A stretch of DNA of 64,000 bases, from positions 1,756,648 through 1,820,647 of the forward strand of contig CALYLW010000019.1 in the NCBI GenBank assembly GCA_944989445.1, given 5' to 3'. The DNA comes from Ampullaceana balthica. Lineage: Eukaryota > Mollusca > Gastropoda > Lymnaeidae. The notes beneath the pieces were generated by a model. That model saw only the letters and a program-made list of their open reading frames with translations. It was not told where the DNA came from and did no database searches. Below are positions 1-14,180 of the stretch, in pieces (position 1 is the stretch's first letter; each line of letters begins with the position of its first letter). The position numbers and the translations under genes are program-made.

Positions 1-804
1 TATATATGGGGTTGTAACTTGATGCTCTGGAAAAGGGAGATAATAACCCTAAATTAAAAAAAATTACTTGTTTTTTAAATTATTTTTTAAAATTAATTAG
101 TAAAAGTAAAGACAACTAAAAAGTATTATTAATTTTATGTTTTCGCTTTGTCTTTGAAAAAATTAATTTCCATAGTAACAGAGCCCGATGATAACAATTT
201 GGTTCAAGTTATTTTCCAAAGAAGTCCAATTTTTAAATTAAAGCTTTTTCACTTAAACTTAAACTCGATTTACATGCAGTTACACGATATTACACGATGA
301 AATTCATTGTAACAGGCAACATGCCATTTTTAGTTATGTTTCAGTTTTATACTGCTAATTGAAAATATTACATTACAATGCTCAATGAATTTTAAATCTA
401 TTTTAATCTGCCACCCAGTTTTCTCAATAATTGACCATTTAGTTTATTTTATCCACAAAATTCTTAGACATTTTCAATGAATAACACAAGTAACTTTGAT
501 TTTATTTTTAATTAAATTGGCAGAAAAATATAAATCAACCTAAAATAAATCTAATTTCTTTGGTTAGTAGTAATCTAAATTTATCCCTAAAAACTGTATA
601 AGCCATTTACATATTAAACTGAACATTTTTGCTATTGTCCAACATCTTTTTAAAAATAATTTTTAACTTTAATTTTCAAAATTACAAATATTATGTTAAA
701 ATTGTCTGAACAAGATTGTGTATTCATTTTGGAAATATATAATGTCTGAATTAATAAAGAGATCTCTGATCTAGAACAAAAATACATTTTGTTTCCTTGC
801 CTAG
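1..804. other. AT-rich non-coding stretch upstream of the first visible UROC1 exon
   Basis: No coding segment is recognised here. Because the exon at 805 begins behind a good 3' splice site (pyrimidine run ending in CCTAG) and already matches about residue 40 of urocanate hydratases, this stretch is most simply the 3' part of a UROC1 intron. Confidence 0.6.
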
Positions 805-3800
805 TTGGCTGTCCAAAATGCACTGAGGTATTTCCCATCAAAGCATCATGAACTTTTGGCCACAGAATTTGCAATAGAGCTGATGACCTATGGCCACATT
901 TACATGTACAGATTCAGACCAAATATTGACATGAGGTATGTAACATCACAGAAAGAAGGATACAATTCAAATCTATCAATCATAGCCCCAGAATCTGATC
1001 ATCTCTATCTCAAAATGTTCATTTATCACAACACACAACAGTTCATTTATAATAACTTTTGTTTATCTTGACTCCACTTATCATAGTACACAAACTGTCA
1101 ACTTATCATAGTACATAGGCTGTCAACTTATAATAGTACACAAGCTGTAGACTTATCATAGCAGAAAAATTACTTATTCACCTTGAATCACGAAATGTTT
1201 ACTTTTCATTCTCGGACATTTCATAAAGTGAATTGGGGAAGCATCACATTAACATACTCAGTTGACATTTAAAATATAATCGTTCTCATTTCCCATTCAT
1301 TGATAGGAAACACTAAAATATAATTAATTTTTCTTGATTCCTTGATAAAAGTTGCATTCATTTCAAGACAAAATTAATGAACATTAGTTATATTATCAGG
1401 CTGTCACATACTTTACTATACCTAATTAAGGTCTTGCATTTCAAAATTGACTACAGTAAAATTAATTTTTCATACTTCTTCTACAGAGCCTACCCTATTT
1501 CAGAATATCCTGCAAATTGTAAAGCAGCAGCAGCTATAATGCATATGATTATGAACAACCTTGACCCCAGAGTAGCCCAATTTCCCCATGAGCTTGTAAC
1601 CTATGGTGGAAATGGTCAAGTGTTCTCATGTTGGGCTCAGGTAAACAGTAAATCACTTTCTAATTACATATTGTACACTATATTTTTAAATTTGATCCAC
1701 ACAAAATTCAGCAAGAAATCATAATTAAATTTAATTGGTGTCTGTAAATATGTTTAAAATCTCTCAAATTATATCTTTTGACATGCATTCACATCTTGTT
1801 TTATAGTTTTGGCTGACCATGAAGTACCTTTCGGAGTTGACAGACACTCAGACATTAGTTATGTATTCAGGTCATCCTATGGGCATATTCCCCAGTTTGA
1901 AATCATCCCCCAGGCTAGTCATCACAAATGGCATGGTAAGTTGATAAGTTAACTGGCTATCTTGGTAAGGCTGTCATGTAATATTCTCTATCAATTTTTA
2001 TTGTTCGTGAAACAGAGAGCTTTCTAAATCTCCACATCATTTCCAGATGGTCCCCAACTATTCCAGTCGAGAAATGTATGACAAGCTATTCTCTCTGGGT
2101 GTGACTATGTATGGCCAAATGACCGCGGGCAGCTACTGTTACATTGGGCCCCAAGGCATTGTACATGGCACCACAGTAGGTTTATTATTTAATGAAATAA
2201 AAAAGTAGTGAAAGCCCTACTTAATATTTTAGCATTTACACTAAAAATGCAGATAGAAAATCTGTTATAATTCCATACCCTTTCCGTAGAACTAAGATAG
2301 CTGAAATTATACAAAATACTTCTGGTTATTAAAAATGGCACATATATTTGTTGATTCTACTAGCTGACAATTCTCAATGCTGCCAGGAAACATCTGAAGA
2401 CAAACGATTTGGCAGGGAAGGTAACTGATTTAAACATTTAAAAACTAACATTTAAATACAATGTCATAGCACACATTTACAAGTTTAAACTTCATTTTAT
2501 TATTTTATTCTTATTCTAAGCTTGTCATGACCCATAAAATATTTATGTGTAGTATTTTTAAGGAAAAGACAATTTCAATGAAAATATTAAAAGAAACTAT
2601 CAATTTTAAAAAATTTGAAAACAATCAGTGGACAGCATTTTTTTTCAAGAAATTAAAACGTATTAGCCATGATGATTGTCTTATGTTTTGATTGCTTATT
2701 ATTTTATCATTTGAGCATAACCATTAGCAATATGATTTGTGCATTATCTAGGTGTTCATTAGTGCTGGCCTAGGGGGAATGAGTGGTGCCCAAGCTAAAG
2801 CAGCAGTCATTTGTGGATGTGTTGCTGTCATTGCTGAGGTTTGTTCTTAAAACTCTTAGACTGACCAAAGAGATTTGATCTTAGAGTACTTGGCACATTT
2901 ATACCTTTCCTCTCATATAGAATACTATTACACTGCAAGGATGCCCATGAAACTGAGGACAAAACTTGCTTCACTTTTCAAAAATATTAAAACTTATTCT
3001 TTGGATTAATTTTCTGTTGATTTTCACCTAAAAGAAAACTATGCCACAAGTGCTCTAGAAATTTTTGTCATCTTGTAGCCATAAGTTTATTGAAATTTTT
3101 ATATAAAATTCATGGCAGCAAAAAACCATTTTGCCATTCACCTTAATTAAATTCAAACATAAATCTTCTGTGACATATACAAATTCAAGTTTATTTTTTT
3201 ACAGATACAAATAGAGTTCAATCAGAATTTAAATATTAAAAATGTATCCTTCATAAATGTTAGGTAAGTGAAGAGGCATTACTTAAGCGCTACCATCAAG
3301 GCTGGGTAATGGAACTTGTAGATAACCTTGACAACCTTGTGGCACTGTTGAGGAATGCCCGTCGTCGAAAGAAACCTCTCAGTATTGGCTTCCATGGCAA
3401 CATTGTAGATGTCTGGTAATTATTTTAAGCCTAGGACAACATGGATTTTTACATGAAGCTATTTTTTATTCTTTTACAAAAAAATCCCAAAAGGCAAAGA
3501 GGATTTTTAGATTAATTTGCTTTCAATTCCAATTATTGGTGCATTCATTTATATCGCACCATAGTTTTTATAAACCATAACAAAAAATCATTTTAACTAT
3601 CTTCAGAGTTTAAAAAAAATATAGCCTTAACATTACTCAATAAGAGATATGTAAATTATATTTATAACTAGCGCATCACCCGTCAAAAATGACGGAAGTT
3701 TTCAAAATAAATACACATCAGATTAAAAAATAATGTAATACAGAACTTTCATTTATTTTTATTTGATTCATTTATTATCATATTGAACAATTTTATGCGG

Positions 3801-6800
3801 AACGTTCGAAAAGAGATATATTTGGTGCAGTAATTTATGGTGCGCACTATTGAAAAAATCAGCATTACATCCATTACGGGAATTATGTATGTTGATGTTT
3901 TATGTTATTTATACATCAGATTAGCTAAGTCTTTAATTTAAATTTCCGTTTTTTTTAAATAAATCAGGGAACGTCTTGTAATGGAGTATGAAGCAACTGG
4001 AGAAGTTCTAGCTGACTTGGGATCTGACCAGACCTCTTGTCACAATCCATTCCAGGGTGGCTACTACCCAGTACAGATAAATTATCAGGAAGCTAGAGAT
4101 CTGATGCACCAAGATCCAGTGAAGTTCAAAGTTTTGGTACAAGAAAGGTGAAAGATAATATTGTGACTTACCTAATAGATTCACTGTGAAAATAGACATG
4201 GGATTATATCATGAAATATAATTTTTCCATAAAGATTTTTGATATTTGTTTATAAGAATTATTTTTTTTAAATAATTCAACATTGAAATAATTAGGCAAT
4301 TTAAGATACTTACCTGTAGCCTGAAGAAGAGCTGTGAACTGTTTCTACAGTTTTATTTTATAAAAATGATTCTGTTAAAAAAAAGTAAAGAAATTTAAGT
4401 GTATTAGAAAATATAAAAAATAATTAAAAGGTTTTGAAGAAGAAATTGTGAAAAATAATGGCTCTTTATTCGTTTTACGTTTGTTTAGTCTTTGTCGTCA
4501 TGTGAAAGCCATTAACAGACTAGCATCTCATGGCTTGTTTTTCTTTGACTATGGCAATGCTTTTCTTCTTGAGGCCAGCAGAGCAGGTGAAATTTTATAT
4601 CAAAAACCTACTTCCTTTTTATAATTCAAATGCCTCTTAATCATTTATATTAAACATTGAATTTTTTAAAAATTGTATCAATATTTTCCCTTGTGGAAAC
4701 CTCAAAAGATCTATGTAAATTGTTTCCAGAAAATCTGTATAAAATCAAAATATTAATTTCCCTGGATATTTTATTTAAACCCTAGCTAATAAACATAGAA
4801 ATTTAATAGTCTGCAGAAGACTACTAAAATAACAATGGAACAAGATTAACTAAAACTTTTTTTAAATCCTTGCAAAATCATAACTTACTGTGTTCAAATT
4901 AAAAAAATCAAATTTTCTAGCTTTCCAAGTTAAAATTAACTAAAAGAAAATTAATTTGTCCAAATATTTCACATTTAGGAGCTGATGTTGGCCGAACAGA
5001 TGGACTTCATGGCACAAAATTCAAATATCCTTCATATGTACAAGATATAATGGGAGATATCTTTTCTTTAGGCTTTGGGCCTTTCAGGTGAGAAATTAGT
5101 GTTTTTACATTATAAGCAGAATGTTTCAGGTCTAAGAGATGTAGCTCTTTGGCAAAAAGCTAGAATACATTTGCTTTTTGGTCTTATAATCTCAAATAAT
5201 TAAAGCTCATTTCAGATTACAGCTCCAGGATTAAACTCACAACTCATACACAATATGGTGTATACATGCTACATTATCATCTGAAATAAATTGTCACATG
5301 CTAAATTTTGTATTATTATTTTTTATTGATATATAACCAGATGGATATCTTTATCTAAGAAAATGATTTAAAATCTTAACACTATTCAAAATTTTTTTTT
5401 AATGGCATTCATTCTTGCAATGACTGAATTGTTTAGTTATCTTCTTCTATATATATATTATATTATCTATATATATAAAAATCAAAGTATGTATGTATGT
5501 ATGTATGCATGTCTGTTATAGCTGACTAAACCATTCATCCGATCGCCATGAAACTTTTGGAGACTTTTGAGTACGCTCCAGGCTACTTTTTTTTCAAAAT
5601 TTAACACTCATGGGGCGCCGGGGGCCCATAATGAGAATTTTTTCTTATATGAGCTATATAAAAATTAGTTTAGGGCTTAGCTGCTTGGAAAATGAATGGA
5701 TCTTGACCAAACTTGGTACATAACAACGTGATAGCCTATATTAAAGTATCATATGGCATTGAACTACTAATGTCCGTTCCTTCGGGGCCGGGGGCCAAAA
5801 ATCTTTATTTTTGTAAGCGTTAAATACTTTATTCCCGTTAGCTGACTATACCATTCATTCGGTCGCCATGAAACTTTTGGAGACTTTTGAGTACGCTCCG
5901 GGGATGGAAAAAGGCTAATTTTTTTCAAAATTTAACACTCATGGGGCGCCGGGGGCCCATAATGAGAATTTTTTTCTTATATGAGCTATATAAAAATTAG
6001 TTTAAGGCTTAGCTGCTTGGAAAATGAATGGATCTTGACCAAACTTGGTACATAACAACTTTATAGCCAACATTAAAGTACCATATGGCATTGAACACCT
6101 AATGTCCGTTCCTTCGGGGCCGGGGGCCCAACATCTTTTTTTTTGGTAAGCGTTAAATACTTTAGTCCCGTTAGCTGACTATACCATTCATTCGGTCGCC
6201 ATGAAACTTTTGGAGACTTTTGAGTACGCTCCGGGGATGGAAATAGGCTACTTTTTTTTCAAAATTTAACACTCATGGGGCGCCGGGGGCCCATAATGAG
6301 AATTTTTTCTTATATGAGCTATATAAAAATTAGTTTAGGGCTTAGCTGCTTGGAAAATGAATGGATCTTGACCAAACTTGGTACATAACAACTTGATAGC
6401 CAACATTAAAGTACCATATGGCATTGAACACCTAATGTCCGTTCCTTCGGGGCCGGGGGCCCAAAATCTTTTTTTTTGTAAGCGTTAAATACTTTATTCC
6501 CGGTATGATTTACACGATCTTGAAAAGCATTGACTAATATATCTATCATGATTCAGATTGAAATGAACAGGTATTTTAAAGTTAATTTCTTGCACCGATT
6601 GGGCCCGCGGGCCCTTAATGTTGTTTTTTCTAATCTTATATCTATATATATAATAATCAAAGTATGTAGGTATGTATGTATGTATGTATGTATGTATGCA
6701 TGTCTGTTATAGCTGACTAAACCATTCATCCGATCGCCATGAAACTTTTGGAGACTTTTGAGTACGCTCCAGGGATGGAAATAGGCTACTTTTTTTTCAA

Positions 6801-9800
6801 AATTTAACCCTCATGGGGCACCGGGGGCCCATAAAATGATATATTTTCTTATATATGAGCTATATAAAAATTAGTTTAAGCGTTAGCTATTAGGTAAATT
6901 GATGGATCTTAACCAAACTTTGTATATAACAACTTGGTAGCCAATATAGAAATACTAAAGGGACTAATTTCCTAATGTCCATTTCTTCGGGACTGGGGGC
7001 CCAAAATGTCTTATTTCATAAACGTTTAATATTTTATTCCCCATTCAATTATTAAAGATCTTGAAAAATATAGATAAATATATCCACAATGAAATTGATT
7101 GAAATAAACAGGCGTTTTGAACTTGACATATTGCACTAAATGGGCCCTGGGGCCCTTAATGTCGTTTTTTGCTTTTATGAGCTATATAAAAATGAGTTTA
7201 TCCGTTAACTACTGAGTAAATGAATGGATCTTAACCAAACTTGGTATATAAAAACTTGGTAGCCCATATTAAAATAACAAAGGGCACTGCACTTCTAATT
7301 TTTAATTGTTCAGGGCCGGGGGCCCCAAATGTATTTTTTCGTATGTGTTTGAGATATTATTTCCCATTCTATTTTAACGATCTTAAGAAATATATCAATG
7401 ATGAGACTGAATTAAAATGAACAGCATTTTGAAATTTACATCTTACATCGAATGGGCCGGGGGCCCCAAATGTCTTTTTTTTGTGTATACTCTAAGATAT
7501 TATTTCCCACTCAGTTTTTAACGATCTTGAGAAATATATCCATGATTAAAATGAATTTAAATGAACATGTTTTCAAAATGTACATCTTGAATTGAACGGG
7601 CCTGGGAGCCCCTTAATGTAGTTTTCCTTATATCTACATATATATAAACAATTAATTTAGGTGTTAGATAATGAGAAAATAAATGGATTTTGACCAAACG
7701 CGGTATATAAAAACTTAAAAGCCTATATTAAATTTCGATAGGGCACTGATCTCATAATGTCCATTTCATCGGGGCTAGGGGCCCTAAATGTGTTTTTACT
7801 AAATTTTTAATATTGTATTCCCCATTCAATTTTACACGATATTGAGAAATATAGATACATATATTTATATTTTTGTTAAGAAATTGATTGAAATGAACAG
7901 ATTTTCGAACTTCATATTTTAAACTGATGGGCCTGGTGACCCTTAATGTAATTTATTTTTTATCTATATATATTCCTTTTTACTGAGATCGTTGCAACGC
8001 ACGACGGGTCTGCTAGTTGTTTTATAAAAAATTGTTTAAATGTATAAATAGTTATTTAAAAGCGCCTATAATTATTCAAATTTATCTCCCTTTTCCCAGG
8101 TGGGTTTGTACATCAGCTGAACCAAGTGATCTTGCTAAAACTGATGCCATAGCTTCCTCAATCATTGAAGAGCTAACAGCCAAAAATGGTATTATTATAT
8201 TCATTGAATGTTTTGTTGTTTATTTAAAATTCTAAATTTATTTTTTATTTCATATAAGAAAATCTTTATCCGCTCTTCATAGTTGTTATGGTATCTAATT
8301 TTAAAACACATCTAAGTAAGAATACTGAAATTGACATTAGGGATATCTGCTTCTTCACTATTTCAATTCAGGATATTCAAACAGGTACACAATTGCAAAT
8401 CAGTTATGAGGTTGTCAATGTTTCAGTTAATTAACATCATTTAACATTGTAGTTCCAAAGCCAATCAGACAACAATATGAAGACAACGGAAAGTGGATTA
8501 GAGAAGCAGGAGAACATAAGCTGGTAATTTTACATTTATTGTTAGGGGTGTAACTTAAAATATGTGAGGTTTGCAAAATTTACTTTGTGACTTGATCAAT
8601 TAGTTGATTTTTGCACACAATTATTCCACTCACAACCTAAATTTGTGCAGGGCCGGCCTCAGGCCACTGCAACCTATGCGGCTGTAGTGGGCCCCACACT
8701 AGTTCTAGGTGTAAATTTTCACTTATTATCCTTATTCCTACCCAGACTGGGCCCCGCGCAATCCGTCTTGCATAATTATTAAGGCCGGCCCTGAATGTGT
8801 GTCCCTGCCTTGAATTTTGTGTCTTAAATTCAGAACCCTTTCTGATTAGCTACAGAGCTGAAAATTGGTTCACATACTCATTGGCCATGACAGAATATGT
8901 TAATGGAAAAAATTTGGATTGAAATATCTTTTTATTGGTTTTAATTATTTGACATGGAATTGAACTACTCATTCTGCCTTTGAAAAAGCCCAGAACAAAA
9001 ATGTGATTTTTTAATATTTCTTTAATAGGTTTTAGTCAAATGATTTTTTAAATTGAATTTACTATATTGGCTGAGTCTTTAATGTTTGCATTTCTATTTT
9101 TTGATTGAGAAATTAGTGCCTTAAAAAAATTTTTAAATAAATAAAAACAGTATTTTTTATATTTAATACCTAGGCTTTATTCAAAAATAGTTTCTGTTTG
9201 AGCTATCAAAATTTATTTGGATTTCATTAAATAGAGAATGATGTTTATGAGAAGTGCAGTAACTGATTCCACTTAAGTTAAATTGTATAATTTATTACCT
9301 AGACCAAAGATAGGACATGAAAAAACGAGATTTTAAAACATGTATTGATGTTGAGAAGAAGGTTAAAATTGACGAGGCCCATTCTTTTTAAAGATAATTT
9401 CATTTGTTTTTTTTAAATTTATTATATTCATCTTTTTAATAAATCTACTGTGTGATTTATATATTTACCACTACTATTGTAATACATACTTATAAAATGT
9501 GAGTACTTCTAGACTAAAATAAAGTTAACCACCAAACTAAATGTTTCAAGTTTCATTGAATTCACATTTTTTAGATAATTTATAATTAATCTGATAAATG
9601 TGAAAAGCTGAATTTGCAAACACATTTCTTTCTATAGAATGTAGTTAATTTAATTTTTAGTAAGCATTAATACTCATTTCATTTAAATTTCTAACTTAAA
9701 ACAAATTATTCCGTTTCTCGTATGATCAGCAAGATTAAAAAAGTCTGAACCCTTAAATGATTTTTTTCTATCATATGCAAGGTGGTCGGTTCCCAAGCTA

Positions 9801-12800
9801 GAATCCTCTATTCTGATCAAGAAGGCCGCACAGCCCTTGCTTTAGCTTTTAACAAAGCTGTGTCAGATGGGCTACTCAAGGTAAAATATTATTGACCTGC
9901 AAGTCAAAATAATCCTTTTTTTTAAAATGTAATATTATTTGAATATAACATTGTTAGGCCTAACTGTTGATACTTCCAACAGTATGTAGAAACTATGTGA
10001 TCAGTCTAAACCTCAGCTTAAAAAAAAAGAATTAACTTAGGGTGAAGTATAAATATGAATGAAAATGATCCTCACCTATTCATGTCATTGTTTTGTTTCC
10101 ATGTATAATTCTTAGTGCTTTGAATCTGTAATTTTTTTTTCTACAAAGAGTTAATTTTCCCTATACTGTTCTGCCAAAAACTTAAATCTTAATCATACTT
10201 ATTGAAAATCCCAATAAAAATATTTTGCTTTATATTTGATGGAAAAATAATTGGTAGAAGTTGACTCCATTGGAGTCAGGAGAATCAATAGGAAAACTTA
10301 ACTTGATCAAGAAAACTGACTCAGAAATTACAAATTAATAATAAAAATTCTGACTTGTCTAGGGCCCCGTGGTTATCAGTAGGGATCATCATGATGTCAG
10401 CGGAACAGACAGTCCTTACAGGGAGACATCCAATATTTATGATGGTTCTGCCATATGTGCAGGTCAGTGACAGTCAAGAAATATTAGCTTTAATTCTCTC
10501 CTGACCGATCAATTAGACATTGAAGGCTGGAGAATTATTTTGTTTCCTTGTTCAAACTTCTTTCCCATATCATTTGAAGTCTTCAGACATCAAGAATTGA
10601 TGAATCTCTAAATCTCCACCTTACAAGCAATCAGTGAGTGACATTCAATTAATATGTGATTTGAAATGACCCACCAGTCACAAGTGGATAATAATAATGC
10701 TTCCTCCCCAAAGTTAGTGATGGTTATTCATAAACTTCCCATGTAGTTCATGTACATGTACTAAAATATCTTGACTAACATGAGTAAAATTACATGTACT
10801 GTATTTTCTCTTTATACCTGCATGGACCTTGTATCCCTTAAATTATAGTATTGAAACCCACCTAGTAATGCCATGCGCACTGCCCCCAAATAACAGAATA
10901 ATATATACACACTTTAACACTGCAGATTCACGACATAAATCAAATGATAATATTTTCCTCAACATGAGGCATCAACCAAATAGATGATAAAGACAAAATA
11001 ATCTTCTTATAGAAGGAGTAAATGTAATAGATATGATGTGAAGGATTTATGTATTTTATTATATTTAAAAGCTTTTCCTTTTAAAACTTCATTGATCATC
11101 ATAACTTTTACAACATACTATTTTAAAGTGTTAACTAAATGTTAACTGTATTGTTATTCATGATTATCTCCATCCTACAGTTTATATCAAACATCTCCTA
11201 TGAAGGAAGAAATCCAATAAGTGATCATTAGTTTTCATTTGGGTGGTCATTCAATTGCTTCCATTGCTCTCCGTGCCCTACACACCATTAGTTTTGTTTT
11301 GGGTGGCCATTCAATTGCTTCCATTGCTCTCCGTGCCCTACACACCATTAGTTTTGTTTTGGGTGGCCATTCAATTGCTTCCATTGCTCTCCGTGCGCTA
11401 CACACCATTAGTTTTGTTTTGGGTGGCCATTCAATTGCTTCCATTGCTCTCCGTGCGCTACACACCATTAGTTTTCATTTGGGTGGCCATTCAATTGCTT
11501 CCATTGCTCTCCGTGCTCAACACACCATTAGTTATGTTTTGGGTGGCCATTCAATTGCTTCCATTGCTCTCCGTGCACTACACACCATTAGTTTTGTTTT
11601 GGGTGGCCATTCAATTGCTTCCATTGTTCTCCGTGCCCAACACACCATTAGTTTTGTTTTGGGTGGCCATTCAATTGCTTCCATTGCTCTCCGTGCCCAA
11701 CACACCATTAGTTTTGTTTTTATTAAAATTCACTCAAAAATGGATGCTGAAAAAAAACACGGAAATAGAGTCTTTTTTTAATAAAAACAAAAGCCTTGAG
11801 TTACATTTTTGACATGCTTTTTACTAAATTACTTCCTTAATAGCATTTTTTAAAAACTGATTTATTTTTGGTGTTTGTTTGTTTTTCCTCCAGATATGGC
11901 AATACAGAATGTTATAGGCGACAGTTTCAGGGGGGCTACGTGGGTGGCCATACACAATGGGGGAGGTGTGGGTTGGTGAGTTGTGCTGTTAGAGAATGCT
12001 TTCATGTCAATCACTTTCTTAGAAAATTTGAATTTCAAAAAGTTAGATAGAAAATACATTACTTGTTGATATGCATATTTCTGAGGCCTTAAACCAAGTG
12101 AAAATTGATGCCTATAGAGTTTTATTTCAGCAACTAAAGACATTTAAGTTGATTGATTCAAATTGAGAAAGATTCACTTTAAGACAACAGAATAATATTT
12201 AATCATGCAAATAACAAAATATTTTTTGTTTGTTTTAGGGGTGAAGTAATCAATGGTGGATTTGGTCTTGTACTTGATGGCTCAGAGGTAAGTCTTGCTA
12301 CAGTCAAGTCTTTGTTTTGGTCAGGGACGCGGTGGTCGAGTGGCAGCGCGCTCGACTGGCGTACCGATGGTCACGGGTTCGAATCCATGTGACGGCAAGG
12401 ATTTGTTCCCGGGGCCTAGGGCGTCCCTGAGTCACCCAGCTCCGAATGGGTACCTAACACAAGTTAGGCGGCTGGGTAATGCGTGGAACCCACAAAGCCA
12501 TGGCCTGTGAACGATGCATCACTTGCCAACAGATCATCTGTCATGGTCTGTGGACGCAATTATCTTCTGCATAGAAGGAGTGTCTGTATAGATAAGAAGA
12601 AGAAGAAGGGAGAGTGTACAGACAGTGGAGAGTATACAGAAAGGGGAAAGTATACAGATAAGGGAGAGCATACATTTTCTGGTCAACATTTTTATGAACT
12701 TCATTTTTCAAGACTCAACTTTGTGTGCTTTGGTTTGAATTCTCTTATTTTCAACTTTGATACTACAGGAAGCTGCAAGCCGAGCCAAGTGCATGCTGGC

Positions 12801-14180
12801 CTGGGATGTAAGCAATGGAGTAAGTAATGATTTCTTGGTGTAAGGAGTAACTTCTTGGTGTATGTAATGATTTCATTATTTTCATGGTTTAAGTATTGAT
12901 TTCTTTAATGTCTCAATTTATAAATTGTTTGCAATTACTAATCTAATCTTTTTAAAAAATCTAAAAAATAGGTATGTAATTTAAATATATTTATGCCACT
13001 TATGATCAACCAGCTTCCTGCAAGGCCAAACTGTTACCAGTTTCTGCATTTTCCCCCATTAACCATAAGTTTGACTAAGGGGTAAAAAGGCAGTCAAGAA
13101 GTTAAATGGTGTATTTTTTGGTTTAGCATTTGGTTTAGTTTAAGAAAAAATCTTTGGAAAAATAAATGATGAGTTTTAGGGAAACTTTGATAGCTACAGC
13201 AAATAAACATGGGAAATGAGAATTGGAAGGGAGATCACTAATCACATTAAGGCAATGTTCTTAGTTGGATGTAAACGATCATTAAACAATTGATCACACA
13301 ATCATCAGGAAAGATGGTGTTAACGCTGCGTTCAACAGGCACTGTTTATAGATCTCCTAGAAGGAAGAGTTCATTGTGATTCTAAGAAAGTGTTATGCTT
13401 AATCAATTATATGCAATTTTAAGTAAATTAAGCAGGTGAGAATTTAAAATAATTTTTTTTTACAAATAGTAATGGAGCAGTTCTTCCACCATATATCATA
13501 TTGTTTAATTTTGTAACTTTATTTTTCCTCCTGTTAACGATATTCAACATTTTAAATATGGTTGTAGTTTGTAGTCATCAGATGTTTTTTTGGTAAGCAT
13601 TGAATAACAAACAAACAAAAAAAAACATAAATTTGAGAGTCAGATTTTGGTTTGATACAATTGAATTGAGTTTTTTTATATAATGAAATTTTATTAACTG
13701 CAATTACATTGGTTAATTCACAAAATACAAAAACAAATATTTTTACAAATAAAACTTGCTTTAAAAAATAATTCTAATGCAGCACTACGAGCGAGATCCA
13801 GCTGACATGCAGACAGAAACAGCATAACCAAAAAAAAATTTATTAATCATAACATTTTAAACATGATTATTATATTTAAATGCATTTAATACAGAGCGCA
13901 GAACATTTTGTCCCTACTTTAAAAATGTGTTAAGTTTTTCATCATTTCCATTAAAAAAACTAAAATTCAAAGGAATGATAACAATTATTTTTTAAATAAC
14001 TCATTTCATTTACAAATATTTCAATGTCACAAGGTTTCACGGCGATGTTGGGCTGGCAATGAAAATGCTCGGTTGGCATTGCAACGTACAATGGATGCTG
14101 AGCCAAATCTAAAGGTGACCCTGCCCAATGAAATAGAAGATGACAGTCTTTTGGAAAGAGCTCTGCATCCATGTTTTTGA
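805..14180 (+). CDS. UROC1: Urocanate hydratase (urocanase), 5'-incomplete, 18 exons
   Basis: Cytosolic NAD+-dependent enzyme of histidine breakdown that converts urocanate to 4-imidazolone-5-propionate. Exons: 805-935, 1487-1640, 1807-1935, 2047-2175, 2364-2420, 2752-2838, 3264-3415, 3968-4147, 4489-4586, 4979-5087, 8100-8188, 8453-8523, 9782-9880, 10363-10462, 11894-11975, 12239-12287, 12769-12819 and 14034-14180 (stop TGA). All junctions are GT-AG, phases agree, and the exons sum to 637 codons plus stop; the human protein is about 676 residues, so about 40 N-terminal residues are expected upstream. Family blocks visible: GHIYMYRF, ELVTYGGNGQVFS, the glycine-rich GLGGMSGAQAKAA expected to bind dinucleotide, DLGSDQTSCHNPF, VGSQARILYSDQ, SRDHHDVSGTDSP, and HNGGGVGWGEVINGGFG. 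The last exon ends RRCWAGNENARLAL followed by a divergent tail. No frame breaks. A poly(A) signal lies at 14251. Confidence 0.95.
1073..1163. repeat. Short tandem repeat, about 28-bp unit, 3 copies
   Basis: UROC1 intron 1 repeats a unit containing CTTATCATAGTACACA and CTGTCAA about three times with small differences. No function is apparent. Confidence 0.7.
3667..3880 (-). mobile_element. Helitron-like 3' end fragment
   Basis: Read on the minus strand the sequence ends with a perfect hairpin (CCGTCA loop TGACGG at 3680-3695), eight further bases, then CTAG followed by T. This is the Helitron 3' terminus layout (hairpin, CTRR, insertion before T). A second copy with the same body lies at 40016-40200. 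The 5' end was not resolved. It lies in UROC1 intron 7. Confidence 0.6.
5466..8016 (+). mobile_element. Helitron-like non-autonomous element with tandem internal units
   Basis: This fills most of UROC1 intron 10. It starts at an A|TC junction followed by TATATA and a TATG microsatellite, and ends with a CGTTGCAACG palindrome then GGGTCTG-CTAG|T, matching Helitron rules (TC...CTRR between A and T). A second 5' terminus, again TCTATATATA plus TATG repeats, lies at 6641. Internal blocks of about 320-335 bp (starting near 5521, 5840 and 6174, with another at 6711) share GATCGCCATGAAACTTTTGG-like and GGGGCGCCGGGGGCCC-like motifs. No Rep/helicase coding sequence is visible. Confidence 0.6.
8648..8793. 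mobile_element. hAT-like MITE, terminal repeats CAGGGCCGGCC
   Basis: 146-bp element with terminal inverted repeats CAGGGCCGGCC / GGCCGGCCCTG, flanked by AATTTGTG and AATGTGTG (7 of 8 matching). It lies in UROC1 intron 12 and is too short to code for anything. Confidence 0.75.
11232..11715. repeat. 60-bp minisatellite, about 8 copies, in UROC1 intron 14
   Basis: Eight near-identical 60-bp units containing GGGTGGCCATTCAATTGC and CTCTCCGTGC. The unit length is a multiple of three, so frames stay open on both strands and give spurious repeat ORFs. It lies between spliced UROC1 exons at 10363-10462 and 11894-11975, so it is intronic. Confidence 0.95.
12318..12612 (+). mobile_element. tRNA-derived SINE
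   Basis: The head resembles a tRNA gene, with GTGGTCGAGTGG near the expected A box and a consensus B box GGTTCGAATCC at about 12376-12386. A body of about 150 bp and a tail with CTTCTGCATAGAAGGAG and GATAAGAAGAAG follow. The body recurs in reverse at 18700-18930 and the tail at 21675-21795, 39485-39535 and 63945-64000. It lies in UROC1 intron 16. It is not a functional tRNA, because no cloverleaf closes. Confidence 0.8.

Noticed and set aside
11221..11812. Two overlapping plus-strand repeat ORFs of 186-189 codons, and a minus-strand shadow
   Set aside because: They follow from the 60-bp minisatellite whose unit is divisible by three, and they lie inside a UROC1 intron with secure flanking exons.
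12318..12400. Possible functional tRNA gene
   Set aside because: A good B box exists but acceptor and anticodon stems do not close; the sequence continues into a SINE body found elsewhere in the window.
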